A stretch of DNA of 64,000 bases from Larsenimonas suaedae (GCF_023712105.1 NZ_JAMLJI010000004.1:248001-312000); one strand, 5' to 3'; positions 28,963-38,272 are shown, numbered from the stretch's first letter. Program-made: numbers and translations. Notes: generated from the letters alone by a model not told the origin.

Positions 28963-29499
28963 ATGACAAAACCCGAACAAAGCCCCGGTGTCTGCGACCG
29001 GGCGCCCGAGCAGACCCAGGGGTTTCGACTCAATCACACCATGGTGCGCGTCAAGGACCCGCAGGCCTCGCTTGCGTTCTACTCGACCGTCTTCGGCATG
29101 CGCCTTCTGCGCGCTCTCGAATTCCCGGAAATGCAGTTCACCCTCTACTTTCTGGGTCACGTGGACGATGAAACCCAGCTGCCGGAAGACGACGGTGAGC
29201 GCACTGTCTGGACATTTTCCCGCACCGGCCTTCTCGAGCTGACCTATAACTGGGGCAGTGAGAAGGACCCCGAGGTGAGCTACCACAACGGCAACGATGC
29301 GCCGCAGGGCTTCGGCCATTTGTGCATGTCGGTCCCGGATCTCGATCTGGCGGTTGCCTGGTTCGATGAAAACGACGTCGAGTTCGTCAAACGCCCGGAC
29401 GACGGCAAGATGAAGGATGTGGCGTTCGTGAAAGACCCGGACGGTTACTGGATCGAGGTGATCGAGCCTGCGCGGCTGGGCGGGCTCGCCAAGGGGTGA
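28963..29499 (+). CDS. gloA: Lactoylglutathione lyase (glyoxalase I)
   Basis: A 178-aa VOC-fold metalloenzyme that isomerises the methylglyoxal-glutathione hemithioacetal to S-lactoylglutathione. Metal ligands are visible as His (RLNHTMVRV), Glu (LLELTYNWG), His (GFGHLCMSV) and Glu (YWIEVIEP). The length, with an N-terminal extension over the 135-aa E. coli enzyme, fits the Zn-activated class (human, P. aeruginosa GloA3 type). The ATG at 28963 follows AAGGAG by 7 nt inside a hairpin. Confidence 0.95.
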   Translation: MTKPEQSPGVCDRAPEQTQGFRLNHTMVRVKDPQASLAFYSTVFGMRLLRALEFPEMQFTLYFLGHVDDETQLPEDDGERTVWTFSRTGLLELTYNWGSEKDPEVSYHNGNDAPQGFGHLCMSVPDLDLAVAWFDENDVEFVKRPDDGKMKDVAFVKDPDGYWIEVIEPARLGGLAKG

Positions 29500-29567
29500 G
29501 GCTCGCTCGCCCCCCCAAAGGCGATCCAGCAGCCCACCTTCTCATTTCAACGATTCGGGAGCGCTTC

Positions 29568-30605
29568 ATGAGTGTGGACATCAAGGCCCACGGGGTACTG
29601 CACTGCTTCGAGCCGGGCCTTAAGGACGACGACGGTGAACTGGTCAACGCCGAGATTTCCGCGGTGGCCTTCGACGGCCACCGGCTTTTGATGGCAAGCG
29701 ACAAGCCGATTCCCGGCAAGCATCGCTCGGCGGTGTTTGCCGTCGCGCTTGAGGACCATCACCCGCTCGAGGAAAGCCTCGAGTATCTGACGGCGCCTCT
29801 GATCAAGCAGGCGATCAAGTATGAGGACTTTGCCCTGACCGTGGATGGGCGCTATATGATCGCGACCACCGGGTTTGATCGGATCGATGCTGAAAGCCAT
29901 GCGCTCAATGACTACAACCATCTGCTGATCTGGCCGCTCGAGGACGCCTCGGCGGTCAAGGTTGTCGACCCGGACCCACGCAACGATATTTACGGGTCGC
30001 TCGAGCTTCGCCAGAAGCTGACCGACGCCATCGGCACGCCCTATTACAAGATCGAGGGGCTTGCGACCGTGCCAGGCGATCAGGGCGACGGGATGCTGTT
30101 GTTTGGCGTTCGCGAGCAGGGCACGCATTTTGATGATTTCGAGTATGTGGCCCGCATCGTGGGTGCGCCGTACCGCGTGACCGAACAGGGGGCGCTTGAG
30201 TTCGTGTCACCGCTGACGTCGATCTATCGCTTCGAGCCCGAGGCCGAAACCGACGTGCGCTTTGAGTGCGGGCTTTCAAGTCTCGAGTACGATCCGTTCA
30301 ACGAGCGGCTTTATTTGCTCACCAGCTTCGAGGTCGAAGACGACAGCGGTGAGCGCATCGGGGGCTACCTGTGGTCCTTGACGCTTGAGGCCTTTCAACG
30401 AGGCGAGGCGCCCGAGCTTTGTCGCACGCGGGAGGGCACGGCGCTCGAGTTCGAGCACAAGGCCGAAGGGCTTGCCGTACTCGACGCCTCGACCCTGTTC
30501 GTCGCCTATGACAACGACCGCGACATGGCGCTTCGCTCCGCGTCAGAGCGCGATGAGCGTTACGCCAGTGAGACGCCTTACACACTATTGCGGGTGTCGA
30601 TGTGA
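29568..30605 (+). CDS. Uncharacterised beta-rich protein
   Basis: I do not recognise the family. The 345-aa product has no signal peptide or membrane helix. Repeated short strands such as HRLLMASDKP, GRYMIATTGF, GMLLFGVREQ, RLYLLTSFEV and STLFVAYDND, each preceded by acidic turns, suggest a beta-propeller of the kind found in esterase-like or DUF3616-type proteins. The ATG at 29568 has GGGAGCG upstream. It follows gloA by 68 bp on the same strand and may be cotranscribed. A weak hairpin (30631-30656) follows it. Confidence 0.6.
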   Translation: MSVDIKAHGVLHCFEPGLKDDDGELVNAEISAVAFDGHRLLMASDKPIPGKHRSAVFAVALEDHHPLEESLEYLTAPLIKQAIKYEDFALTVDGRYMIATTGFDRIDAESHALNDYNHLLIWPLEDASAVKVVDPDPRNDIYGSLELRQKLTDAIGTPYYKIEGLATVPGDQGDGMLLFGVREQGTHFDDFEYVARIVGAPYRVTEQGALEFVSPLTSIYRFEPEAETDVRFECGLSSLEYDPFNERLYLLTSFEVEDDSGERIGGYLWSLTLEAFQRGEAPELCRTREGTALEFEHKAEGLAVLDASTLFVAYDNDRDMALRSASERDERYASETPYTLLRVSM

Positions 30606-30828
30606 CGCCGCGTTTTTAGTGTGTTTGAGGGGGCAGGTCTGGCTGCTGGCCTGCCCGCTCAGCCCTCCTGAATCGTACATCATGAAATTTTGATTAATTC
30701 GCTGGAAAAAACTGGCGAGGCACCCGTGTGGCCGTCTACGTTTGAAATCACCTTAAGTCTCGATAAAGAAAATGGGTTTAAGGGGTTCAAACCGTCTCTC
30801 AACGTAGACAGTGCAAAGGAGTGCAGTC

Positions 30829-31500
30829 ATGTCTTCAGCAGTACAATTTCCCCTGGTTATCGGCTGGATAGCCATGCTCGCCGGCGGTATCGCCTTCTGG
30901 CGCATGAGCAAGGGCTTGCCGGAGAACCAGAAGCATCACGGCATTGCCGCGATGACCATTGTGTTCGTGGCGTTCGCCAACTATCTGGCCATGGCGCTGG
31001 GGCAGGGCGATCTGATTCATAACGGCCGGGATGTGTTTTTCGCGCGCTACATCGACTGGGTCATCACCACACCAATTCTGTTGGTGAGCCTTGCCATGGT
31101 GGCGTCCAAGACGCTTGCCCCCATTCGCACGCTGGTGTGTGCGCTGATCGCGGCTGACGTCTACATGATCGTCACCGGGCTTGTGGGCAACCTGTCGGAA
31201 TCGCCCTACAACTACCTTTGGTGGTTGGTCAGCATGGTTTCGTTTCTGGTGGTGCTCGCGCTCATCTGGGGCCCGCTTCAAAAAGTGGCCGGCCAGGGCG
31301 CGTATCGCAGTGAGTTCAGCACGCTCTCGCTGATGCTGACCGTGCTGTGGTGCTGCTATCCCATCGTGTGGTTGCTCGGGACGTCGGGTGCCGGCCTGTT
31401 CTCGGCTGCGGTCGAAAGCTGGTTCTATCTGATTCTGGATGTGACCGCGAAGGTCGGGTTCGGGTTTGTGGCCTTGAACGCCGTTCGAAAGCGTAGCTGA
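30829..31500 (+). CDS. Bacteriorhodopsin-like light-driven ion pump
   Basis: A 223-aa seven-helix retinal protein. The Schiff-base lysine is K208 in LDVTAKVGFGF, with counterions D76 (ARYIDWVITTP) and D204. The pump triad at BR positions 85/89/96 is D76-T80-S87, so the acceptor is kept and the donor carboxylate is a serine. Most other BR landmarks are kept: R73, Y52 (BR Y57), D110 (BR D115), W131-W132, W174, Y177-P178, W181 and E196 (BR E204); BR E194 is S186. L84 at the tuning position predicts green absorption. The helix 6-7 region is closer to haloarchaeal BR than to proteorhodopsin. AAAGGAG precedes the ATG; blh follows. Confidence 0.93.
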   Translation: MSSAVQFPLVIGWIAMLAGGIAFWRMSKGLPENQKHHGIAAMTIVFVAFANYLAMALGQGDLIHNGRDVFFARYIDWVITTPILLVSLAMVASKTLAPIRTLVCALIAADVYMIVTGLVGNLSESPYNYLWWLVSMVSFLVVLALIWGPLQKVAGQGAYRSEFSTLSLMLTVLWCCYPIVWLLGTSGAGLFSAAVESWFYLILDVTAKVGFGFVALNAVRKRS

Positions 31501-31550
31501 TGGCTCACCGGGGCGGCCGGTCGGTCGCCCCATTCTGCGAGGGATGGCTC

Positions 31551-32465
31551 ATGGACGGCGCTCGCTCGTTTTCAAGACGCGTTTTCTACCGTTTCGCCCT
31601 GGGGGCTGCGCTTCTTTTCGGCGCGCATCTCATGACGTTTTCCCCGCACGCGATGCTGGCCGTCCTGGTTTTCGGGGTGGCGATACTGGGGATTCCCCAT
31701 GGGGCGTTCGATCATGTGATCGGAAGGCGCCTGCTGCGCGGTGGGGTCTTAAGGGGCGATCACAGCCAGTCGGTATTGGCGCTGTCCCTGTTTCTTCTGG
31801 CTTACGTCAGCCTGTCTGCTCTGTTCATGGTGGGCTGGGTGCTGATGCCCGCGCTCGGGCTTTTTGTGTTTCTGGTGATGTCGGCGGCGCATTTCGGCAC
31901 CGACTGGCGCGATACGTTGCCGATGTCGCTTCGTCTGGTGTGGGGCACGCTGGTGATCGCAACGCCGTTTTACGCTCACCCCCGCGATGTCGAAGATATC
32001 TTGCATGCACTTTTGGTAAGCGACGCCACACCGTTCATCAACGCCGCGCCAGTCGCGTTCTGGGGGGCGCTTGCGGTAGCGCTTTTCCGGCTCAGGCCGC
32101 TGCTTGAGAAGCGCCACGTGATGGCGAGTCTTGGACTTTTGCTCGCAACCGGTACGGTGTTTCACCCGCTGGTGTATTTCGCCTGTTATTTCTGCGCGTG
32201 CCACAGCCCGATTCATTTCCAGGAAATTCGTCACGCGCTCAAGATTCGAACGTCCGGGCAGGTGCTGCGCATGGCCGGCCCCATCGTGCTTGCGACCTGG
32301 GGCGCAGCCAGCGTCGGTTACGCGCTGATGGCTGAATACTCTGTCGCGTCGCCGCTTCTCAAGATGACCTTCATCGGTCTTGCCTGTCTGACGGTGCCCC
32401 ACATCATCGTGGAGTGGCTTGATCATCGTAAGGCCCTGGCAGCCGCTACGTTGGCACCGGAGTAA
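31551..32465 (+). CDS. blh: Brp/Blh-type beta-carotene 15,15'-dioxygenase
   Basis: A 304-aa integral membrane oxygenase that cleaves beta-carotene into two retinals, the rhodopsin chromophore. The family's histidines are in place: GIPHGAFDHVIG, SAAHFGTDW, CYFCACHSPIHF and TVPHIIVEWLDH. The start at 31551 is supported by GAGGG 7 nt upstream. An earlier ATG overlaps the rhodopsin stop as TGATG (31498-31502), so coupled translation from there is possible. It is directly behind the rhodopsin gene and overlaps the convergent dehydrogenase by 20 bp. Confidence 0.92.
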   Translation: MDGARSFSRRVFYRFALGAALLFGAHLMTFSPHAMLAVLVFGVAILGIPHGAFDHVIGRRLLRGGVLRGDHSQSVLALSLFLLAYVSLSALFMVGWVLMPALGLFVFLVMSAAHFGTDWRDTLPMSLRLVWGTLVIATPFYAHPRDVEDILHALLVSDATPFINAAPVAFWGALAVALFRLRPLLEKRHVMASLGLLLATGTVFHPLVYFACYFCACHSPIHFQEIRHALKIRTSGQVLRMAGPIVLATWGAASVGYALMAEYSVASPLLKMTFIGLACLTVPHIIVEWLDHRKALAAATLAPE

Positions 32466-33393
32466 CCGGCGTGCCGCGCTCGACAACCGCCTGCACGTTC
32501 TGAATGACCAGATCGATGGTGGCGTCCAGCGCGCTGGGTGAAAGTCCAGCGGTGTGAGGCGTCATGATCAGGTTGTCTTCAAGGGCGGTCAGGGCCTCGG
32601 GCACGTCAGGCTCGGTCTCGAGAACGTCAAGACCGGCCATGCCGAGGGTGCCGGTGCGAAGGGCCTCTGCAAGCGCATGGGTGTCGACCACGCTACCGCG
32701 TCCGATGTTGATCAATATGCCGTTTTCTCCCAGGGCGGCGAGCATGGCGTCATTGACCAGATGGTGCGTGTCGGGGCCGCCCGGCAGGGCAACGATTAAA
32801 ATGTCGCTGCGCTCGGCGAGCGCCTGGGCGGAGGACACATGCGTATAGGGCAGGTTCGGTTTCGGGTAGCGGCTGTAGTACTCGACCGCCATGTTAAAGC
32901 CGTACCAGGCCCTGCGAGCGATGGCCTGGCCCACATGGCCCATGCCGAGAATGCCGAGGCGCTTGTCATGAAGGGCTGGAAGGCTTCGACGAGCCGTTTG
33001 CCACTGCCCTTCACGCACGGCTCGGTCGCTTTGAGGAATCCGGCGCACACAGGCAAGCGCCAGCCCGAGGGCATGATCGGCCACGGTCTCGGCGTTGGTT
33101 CCCGGCCCATGGCTTACGTGAATGCCGCGTGCGTGCGCCGCCGCCACGTCGATCCCTTCAAAGCCCACGCCCTGGGCGCAGATCAGTTTCAGGTTGGGCA
33201 GGCGATCCATGTCGTCTGCGCAGAAGCCGATGGTGCCAATGGTCAGGACCGCCTCGATGTCGCCACCGGCCGAGTCGATCAGGGCAGTTTTACTCTGTTC
33301 GTCCCGGGCGAGGTGCAGCGTGATGCCGGCGCGTTCGAGCATGTGGCGGTGATGGCGTGAAACAGGCGTGACGACGAGCATCTGAAGCGTCAT
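32446..33393 (-). CDS. D-isomer-specific 2-hydroxyacid dehydrogenase
   Basis: A 315-aa NAD(P)-dependent reductase of 2-ketoacids such as glyoxylate or hydroxypyruvate. The Rossmann motif is LGILGMGHVGQAIARRA, catalytic Arg is in NIGRGSVVD, Glu in LETEPDVPEA and His in MTPHTAGLS. The last base of the dinucleotide loop (YYSRYPKP) has Ser-Arg rather than Asp, favouring NADPH as in GhrB-like enzymes. It is convergent with blh and divergent from the aldose epimerase. Confidence 0.88.
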   Translation of the reverse strand: MTLQMLVVTPVSRHHRHMLERAGITLHLARDEQSKTALIDSAGGDIEAVLTIGTIGFCADDMDRLPNLKLICAQGVGFEGIDVAAAHARGIHVSHGPGTNAETVADHALGLALACVRRIPQSDRAVREGQWQTARRSLPALHDKRLGILGMGHVGQAIARRAWYGFNMAVEYYSRYPKPNLPYTHVSSAQALAERSDILIVALPGGPDTHHLVNDAMLAALGENGILINIGRGSVVDTHALAEALRTGTLGMAGLDVLETEPDVPEALTALEDNLIMTPHTAGLSPSALDATIDLVIQNVQAVVERGTPVTPVPT

Positions 33394-33500
33394 GTAATCC
33401 TCTACGACATAAGGCGGAATGGGCAGCGCGGAGGCTGTCTTTGATCTAATCTAGCAAATCCAGCTTCGATTCACCGAAGCCCCGTCAGGCGAGGCAGCAC

Positions 33501-34481
33501 ATGGGATTTGTAGTGGTATGCGATTCGGTCGAGGGCGCCCCTTGCACCGATGTATTCGATGGGCACGGACAGCTCAGGCTTCGTCAATCCTCGCTCGGTG
33601 CGACGGTCATGTCGCTTGCGTTGGCAACGCCTGAAGGCGATGTGGTCGAGGTCATCGACGGCTATAGAAATGGTGACGAGCTTTTCGCGGGCGACGGCGC
33701 GCGCAGTGCCGTGTTGGCGCCGTTTTCCAACCGCGTGGCCAACGGGCAGTACACGTGGCATGAAACGACGTATCAGTTGCCGACCAATGGCGGCGATCAC
33801 GCCCTGCACGGCGTGGCGCATACGCTTTCGTGGCGGCTGGTCAATCACCATGCCACACACGATGTGGCCGAGCTGAGCTTCGAGGCGACCATCACGCCGG
33901 ACTCACTGGAAGGGTACCCGTTCAATCTGACGCTCGAGCTCGACATGGTGTTGACCGACAGCGAGCTGACCTGGTCATTCAAGGCGGTCAACAAGAGCGA
34001 GTTCGAAGCGCCGGTCGGGCTTGGCTGGCACCCGTATTTCCTCCCGCCAGGCGGTGATCTCTCTGTGTGTCGTATTACCTTGCCGCCTTCACACGCCGTG
34101 AACACCGACGACACTTTGATTCCGCTCGAGGGCGAGCAGGCGCTCGAGCCGTCAAAGACCACCAGCCTTACCCTTGGCGACGATGCGCTGGACTGCTGCT
34201 TCGTGCCGGACGATTCCGCCACATCGCCGACCTTTACCACCCGGCTCGAGGCGCCGGGCGCGCCGTATGCGGTCGTGGTCGAGCAGTCGGGTGGGGTGGT
34301 GCAGATCTTTACCGGGGAAGGCCTTGCGACGCGGCCTCGTCAGTCGGTGGCCATCGAGCCCAACGAGTTCATGCCAGACGCGTTCAATCGAGAGGCGTAT
34401 CAGGAATCTCTGGCACTGTCTGAAAACGCCATGCGCACGTTCACGGCCAAGGTTCGTCTCGAGCGCTCCACGCTTACGTAA
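33501..34481 (+). CDS. Aldose 1-epimerase (GalM family)
   Basis: A 326-aa beta-sandwich mutarotase. Catalytic residues are visible: His in DHALHGVAH, His in LGWHPYF, and Glu in IEPNEFMPDAFN. The family interconverts alpha and beta anomers of hexoses. A perfect 12-bp palindrome GCTTACGTAAGC spans the stop codon (34472-34483). It is single and divergent from the dehydrogenase; the exact sugar is not assigned. Confidence 0.87.
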   Translation: MGFVVVCDSVEGAPCTDVFDGHGQLRLRQSSLGATVMSLALATPEGDVVEVIDGYRNGDELFAGDGARSAVLAPFSNRVANGQYTWHETTYQLPTNGGDHALHGVAHTLSWRLVNHHATHDVAELSFEATITPDSLEGYPFNLTLELDMVLTDSELTWSFKAVNKSEFEAPVGLGWHPYFLPPGGDLSVCRITLPPSHAVNTDDTLIPLEGEQALEPSKTTSLTLGDDALDCCFVPDDSATSPTFTTRLEAPGAPYAVVVEQSGGVVQIFTGEGLATRPRQSVAIEPNEFMPDAFNREAYQESLALSENAMRTFTAKVRLERSTLT

Positions 34482-34601
34482 GCGCGCTCGTTTCGTCGAT
34501 ATCATCAAACGGTCGGGTTGATCGAATTCATTCGAACACTCGACCAGCCTGTCTACACTGGGAGGGCACGCATCGCCCATTCAGGAGTGAAGGAGAAATC
34601 G

Positions 34602-35195
34602 ATGGCTAAGGTACTGGTACTTTATTACTCGATGTACGGTCATATTCAGACCATGGCTGAAGCCGTGGCCGAAGGCGCGCGAGGCGCGGGCGCCGACGTG
34701 ACCATCAAGCGGGTGCCGGAAACCATGGACCAGGACGCGTTTGAAAAGGCCGGCGGCAAGACCGACCAGCCTCATCCAGTTGCCTCGCCTCAGGAGCTTG
34801 CCGAGTTTGATGCCATCCTGTTTGGCACGCCGACGCGCTTTGGCAACATGGCCGGGCAGATGCGCACCTTCCTCGATCAAACCGGTGGACTCTGGGCCAA
34901 CAAATCCCTTTTCGGCAAGGTCGCAAGCGTCTTTGCCTCGACCGGAACCGGCGGTGGCGAAGAGCAGACCATTACCACCTTCTGGCCGACCCTTGCCCAC
35001 CACGGCATGGTGTTAGTGCCGATCGGCTACGGCACCGATGAGCTGTTTGATATCTCAAAGGTCAGCGGCGGCACGCCCTATGGCGCGACAACGCTTGCCG
35101 GTGGTGACGGTTCGCGTCAGCCCGATGATCGTGAGCTTGCCATCGCGCGGTATCAGGGCAAGCTGGTGGCGGAAACTGCAGCCAAGCTGGCCTGA
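34602..35195 (+). CDS. wrbA: NAD(P)H:quinone oxidoreductase WrbA
   Basis: A 197-aa flavodoxin-like FMN enzyme (two-electron quinone reduction, oxidative-stress defence). The phosphate loop is [14 protein letters not shown], the WrbA insert [16 protein letters not shown] follows, and [11 protein letters not shown] marks the FMN site. AAGGAG lies 6 nt upstream of the ATG at 34602. It is followed by a strong terminator. Confidence 0.94.
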   Translation: MAKVLVLYYSMYGHIQTMAEAVAEGARGAGADVTIKRVPETMDQDAFEKAGGKTDQPHPVASPQELAEFDAILFGTPTRFGNMAGQMRTFLDQTGGLWANKSLFGKVASVFASTGTGGGEEQTITTFWPTLAHHGMVLVPIGYGTDELFDISKVSGGTPYGATTLAGGDGSRQPDDRELAIARYQGKLVAETAAKLA

Positions 35196-35219
35196 ACGGT
35201 CACGCTCGAGTTCGAAAAG

Positions 35220-35243
35220 GCGCCCCTCACGGGCGCTTTTTTT
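35220..35243 (+). terminator. Rho-independent terminator of wrbA
   Basis: GCGCCC, loop CTCAC, GGGCGC and seven T residues. Confidence 0.85.
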
Positions 35244-35298
35244 AGGGTCATCGTTTACGTCTCACGCCGATCTGGCCGTGCATGGCCAGACCAAAGTC

Positions 35299-35310
35299 AT
35301 ATTCGAATAT
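35299..35310. promoter_or_regulatory. Palindrome upstream of the GntP permease gene
   Basis: ATATTCGAATAT is a perfect 12-bp palindrome 65 bp before the permease start, near AT-rich promoter-like sequence. It may be the site of a regulator of the permease-porin pair. Confidence 0.3.
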
Positions 35311-35374
35311 CCGTAATAGTTAATATTTTTCACTAGACTGAGCGCACCTCTCCAATAACGATCGCAGGTGCCTC

Positions 35375-36760
35375 ATGCTCGGTATTGTCCTGATCTTCAC
35401 CACTCTTATACTTTTGATCTTTCTGGCCTACCGGGGGGTGTCACTGCTGCTTGCCGCGCCGGCACTGGCTGCGGTGGCCGCGTTTTTAAACGGTGCGCCA
35501 GTGCTTGCAAGCTACACGCAGGTGTTCATGGAGGCGATGGGGCGTTTTGTGGTGGCCTACTTTCCGCTCTTTCTGATGGGCGCGTTGTTCGGCCGGCTCA
35601 TGGGGGAATCCGGTGCGGCGCGCACCATCGGGCACCGCACCGTGAGTGCGCTCGGCCAGCGCAACGCGATCCTTGCGATCATCGTGTGCTGCGCGGTGTT
35701 GACCTATGGCGGCGTGTCCCTGTTCGTTGTGGCCTTTGCGGTGTTTCCCATTGCAAAAGCGCTGTTCGAGGCGGCAGACATTCCGGCGCGCCTGATTCCG
35801 GGCACGATTGCGCTTGGCGCCTTCACGTTCACCATGACGGCGCTTCCAGGGACGCCTGCCATTCAAAACGCCATTCCCATGCCCTATTTCGGTACGACCG
35901 CGTTTGCCGCGCCGTGGCTCGGGCTTACGGCCGCTGCAGTCATGGCTCTTGTCGGTTATGGGTGGCTCAAGTACCGCGAACGTCAGGCGCGCCAAGCCGG
36001 TGAGGGCTTCGGTGGCTGCCATGGCGCCGATGAGCAGGCCGCCACCGATTCGACGCCACGGCCCACCGACCCGACGCTTTCGAAGGCGCTATTGCCGATC
36101 GTTTTGGTGCTTGCCCTGAATCTGGTGCTGTCGATCTGGCTGTTGCCGGCGTTCGACTATAGCTTCTTGCGTGAGCCTGAGTGGGGCGGCATCGAGCCAG
36201 CCTCGGTGATCGGGGTGTGGGCCATCATCGTGTCTCTGGTGGTGGCCTGTCTGTCGGTATTGGCCACCAATCCGCGTCTTTTCAGGACGCTTCTCGACGC
36301 GATGAGCCCCGGGGCACAGGACGCGCTGATGCCGATGTTCAACACGGCGTCACTGGTGGGGTTCGGGGCGGTGATTGCGGCGCTGCCTGCGTTCGGCGTG
36401 TTGAAGGAAATGATCCTTGCGATCTCTCCTGGCAATCCGCTGATTTCGCTGTCGGTGTCGATCAATATTCTGGCCGGTATCACCGGGTCCGCCTCCGGCG
36501 GTATGAGTATTGCGCTGGAGGCGCTGGGAGAGCGGTATCTGGCGCTTGGCAATGCGGCAGGCATCGATCCGGCGGTGCTTCATCGGGTGACTGCGGTGGC
36601 GACCGGCGGGCTCGATGCGCTGCCGCACAATGGGGCGGTGGTGACCCTGCTTGCGATCTGTGGCATGACGCACGCCAAATCGTATCTCGATGTGCTGGTG
36701 GTGGCCGTTATTGGCCCGGTGCTGTCGCTCGCCGTGATCGTGGGCATCGCCAGCCTTTAG
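35375..36760 (+). CDS. GntP family permease (organic acid/gluconate type)
   Basis: A 461-aa, 12-14-TM H+ symporter of the GntP family. Conserved loops include YGGVSLFVVAFAVFPIA, TFTMTALPGTPAIQN and GITGSASGGMSIAL. The family covers gluconate, 3-hydroxybutyrate and similar hydroxyacids. The porin gene downstream on the same strand suggests a matched outer- and inner-membrane uptake pair. The central loop (about 195-225) is polar and variable. The substrate is unknown. Confidence 0.88.
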   Translation: MLGIVLIFTTLILLIFLAYRGVSLLLAAPALAAVAAFLNGAPVLASYTQVFMEAMGRFVVAYFPLFLMGALFGRLMGESGAARTIGHRTVSALGQRNAILAIIVCCAVLTYGGVSLFVVAFAVFPIAKALFEAADIPARLIPGTIALGAFTFTMTALPGTPAIQNAIPMPYFGTTAFAAPWLGLTAAAVMALVGYGWLKYRERQARQAGEGFGGCHGADEQAATDSTPRPTDPTLSKALLPIVLVLALNLVLSIWLLPAFDYSFLREPEWGGIEPASVIGVWAIIVSLVVACLSVLATNPRLFRTLLDAMSPGAQDALMPMFNTASLVGFGAVIAALPAFGVLKEMILAISPGNPLISLSVSINILAGITGSASGGMSIALEALGERYLALGNAAGIDPAVLHRVTAVATGGLDALPHNGAVVTLLAICGMTHAKSYLDVLVVAVIGPVLSLAVIVGIASL

Positions 36761-36928
36761 ACGCGTGAAGATGTGGGGTTGCTGGATCGATAACTCTTCG
36801 TTTTTAAGAGTGAGTGCGTATAACACCTATTTATCATTTTGCCGGTCGGTGATACGTTTTTAAACGCTGCGTCACGGGGCGCAGCCAACAACAACAAAAC
36901 CCAACAACATCCAAAGGGAACCTCGCCA

Positions 36929-38272
36929 ATGAGACTCACTCCGTCTTCTTGTCAGGTCAGGTCGGCGTTTCTCGCCGTCAGCGTATCTACTGCCATGTGG
37001 GCGGGTGCCGCCCAGGCCGCTCCTCAGCAGGGCGATCAAGCGACCATCGAAGCCCTTCGCGCCCAGCTCGAGCAGATGCAGCAGCAGATTGACCGGCTCG
37101 AGCGCCAACAGTCCACCGCTTCCACGCGTACGCCGGAATCGGAAAACGTGGACGCCAATGCCCAATCCTCCGATGAGCCAACGCTTGCGCAGGAAAACAG
37201 CAGTGCCATCAAGATGCTCAAGAAGAGCACGTTCACCGGGGCACTTGAGCTGGGCTACGTCGGTAACGACTGGGATGAAGCCGACAAGGACACCGCCGGC
37301 GACGTCAACTTCAGCAAGTTCATCCTGGGGCTGTCCGGTGAGGACGGCGACATGTCCTACTCGTTCCAGTACCGCTTCTACGATGGCTACCGCTTCCTCC
37401 ATCACGCCTGGGCGGGCTACGACTTCTCCGAGAACGACACCGTCAAGCTCGGTCTGGTCCAGACCCCCTTCGGCAACATGGATTACGGCTATCTGGGGTG
37501 GTATGGCAACCTGCCATATCTGGCCGGCTTCAATGACAACCAGAACGCCGGGATCAAGTGGGACCACAACAATGGCCCCTGGAGCACCTCGCTTGCGTTC
37601 TTCAAGTCCGACCAGCTGGGCGATGGCAACGAACACTATGGCGCCAACCCGGTCGGCAGCAGCGATCAGGGCAATACCGAAGAGAACCAGCTGGCCGGGC
37701 GTGTGGCCTATACCTTCGGCCACGGCACCGACTACACCACTGAGCTCAACGCCTCGCTCAAGGGTGGGCAGCTTTACAACAACAACACCAACGACAGTGG
37801 TTCAAGCTGGCAGGCTGCCCTGGGCATGAGTGGCAGCTACGGCAACTGGCTGACGCGCTTTCAGGCCACGGCCTATGAGTTCGATGCCGAAAATCCGGCG
37901 GGCACAGGTATTTCCGACAACGTCATTCAGATCGGTGCGTTCGGGTTCAACTACCTGATTCCGGCCAAGGGCGAGATGTATTCAGCGAGTCTTGCCTACA
38001 GCATGGACGTGGAATGGGGTCCGATCGAAAACGTTTATTTCTATAACGATTTCAGCATGATCGACCCGTCCGACGGCTATTCGCCGGTCAACGGCGGCTT
38101 CGGCGATGTCGACAACCCGATGCTCAACGATCTGGGCTTCAAGCTGACCGCCGGGCGTTACTACGCCTGGTTCGATATCGTGACCAACAAGAATGGCCTT
38201 GGTTATTTCGGCTCACCGATCGACAACGACTGGCACACCAGCGTCCAGTCGCACTTCGGCCTGACGTTCTAA
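36929..38272 (+). CDS. Outer-membrane porin with N-terminal coiled coil
   Basis: A 447-aa beta-barrel protein with a signal peptide (cleavage after AAQA), then a short coiled coil (IEALRAQLEQMQQQIDRLER), a Ser/Thr/Asn-rich linker and a barrel that ends in the C-terminal Phe (HFGLTF) recognised by the BAM complex. Alternating strands such as FTGALELGYVG and MYSASLAYSMDV are clear. The start at 36929 follows AAAGGGAA. The barrel belongs to the broad carbohydrate/anion porin group; its position after the GntP permease suggests an organic-acid channel. Confidence 0.85.
   Translation: MRLTPSSCQVRSAFLAVSVSTAMWAGAAQAAPQQGDQATIEALRAQLEQMQQQIDRLERQQSTASTRTPESENVDANAQSSDEPTLAQENSSAIKMLKKSTFTGALELGYVGNDWDEADKDTAGDVNFSKFILGLSGEDGDMSYSFQYRFYDGYRFLHHAWAGYDFSENDTVKLGLVQTPFGNMDYGYLGWYGNLPYLAGFNDNQNAGIKWDHNNGPWSTSLAFFKSDQLGDGNEHYGANPVGSSDQGNTEENQLAGRVAYTFGHGTDYTTELNASLKGGQLYNNNTNDSGSSWQAALGMSGSYGNWLTRFQATAYEFDAENPAGTGISDNVIQIGAFGFNYLIPAKGEMYSASLAYSMDVEWGPIENVYFYNDFSMIDPSDGYSPVNGGFGDVDNPMLNDLGFKLTAGRYYAWFDIVTNKNGLGYFGSPIDNDWHTSVQSHFGLTF

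Noticed and set aside
30690..31022. Open frame overlapping the start of the rhodopsin gene in another frame.
   Set aside because: It has no ribosome site, its sequence has no family character, and most of it lies within the rhodopsin coding region.
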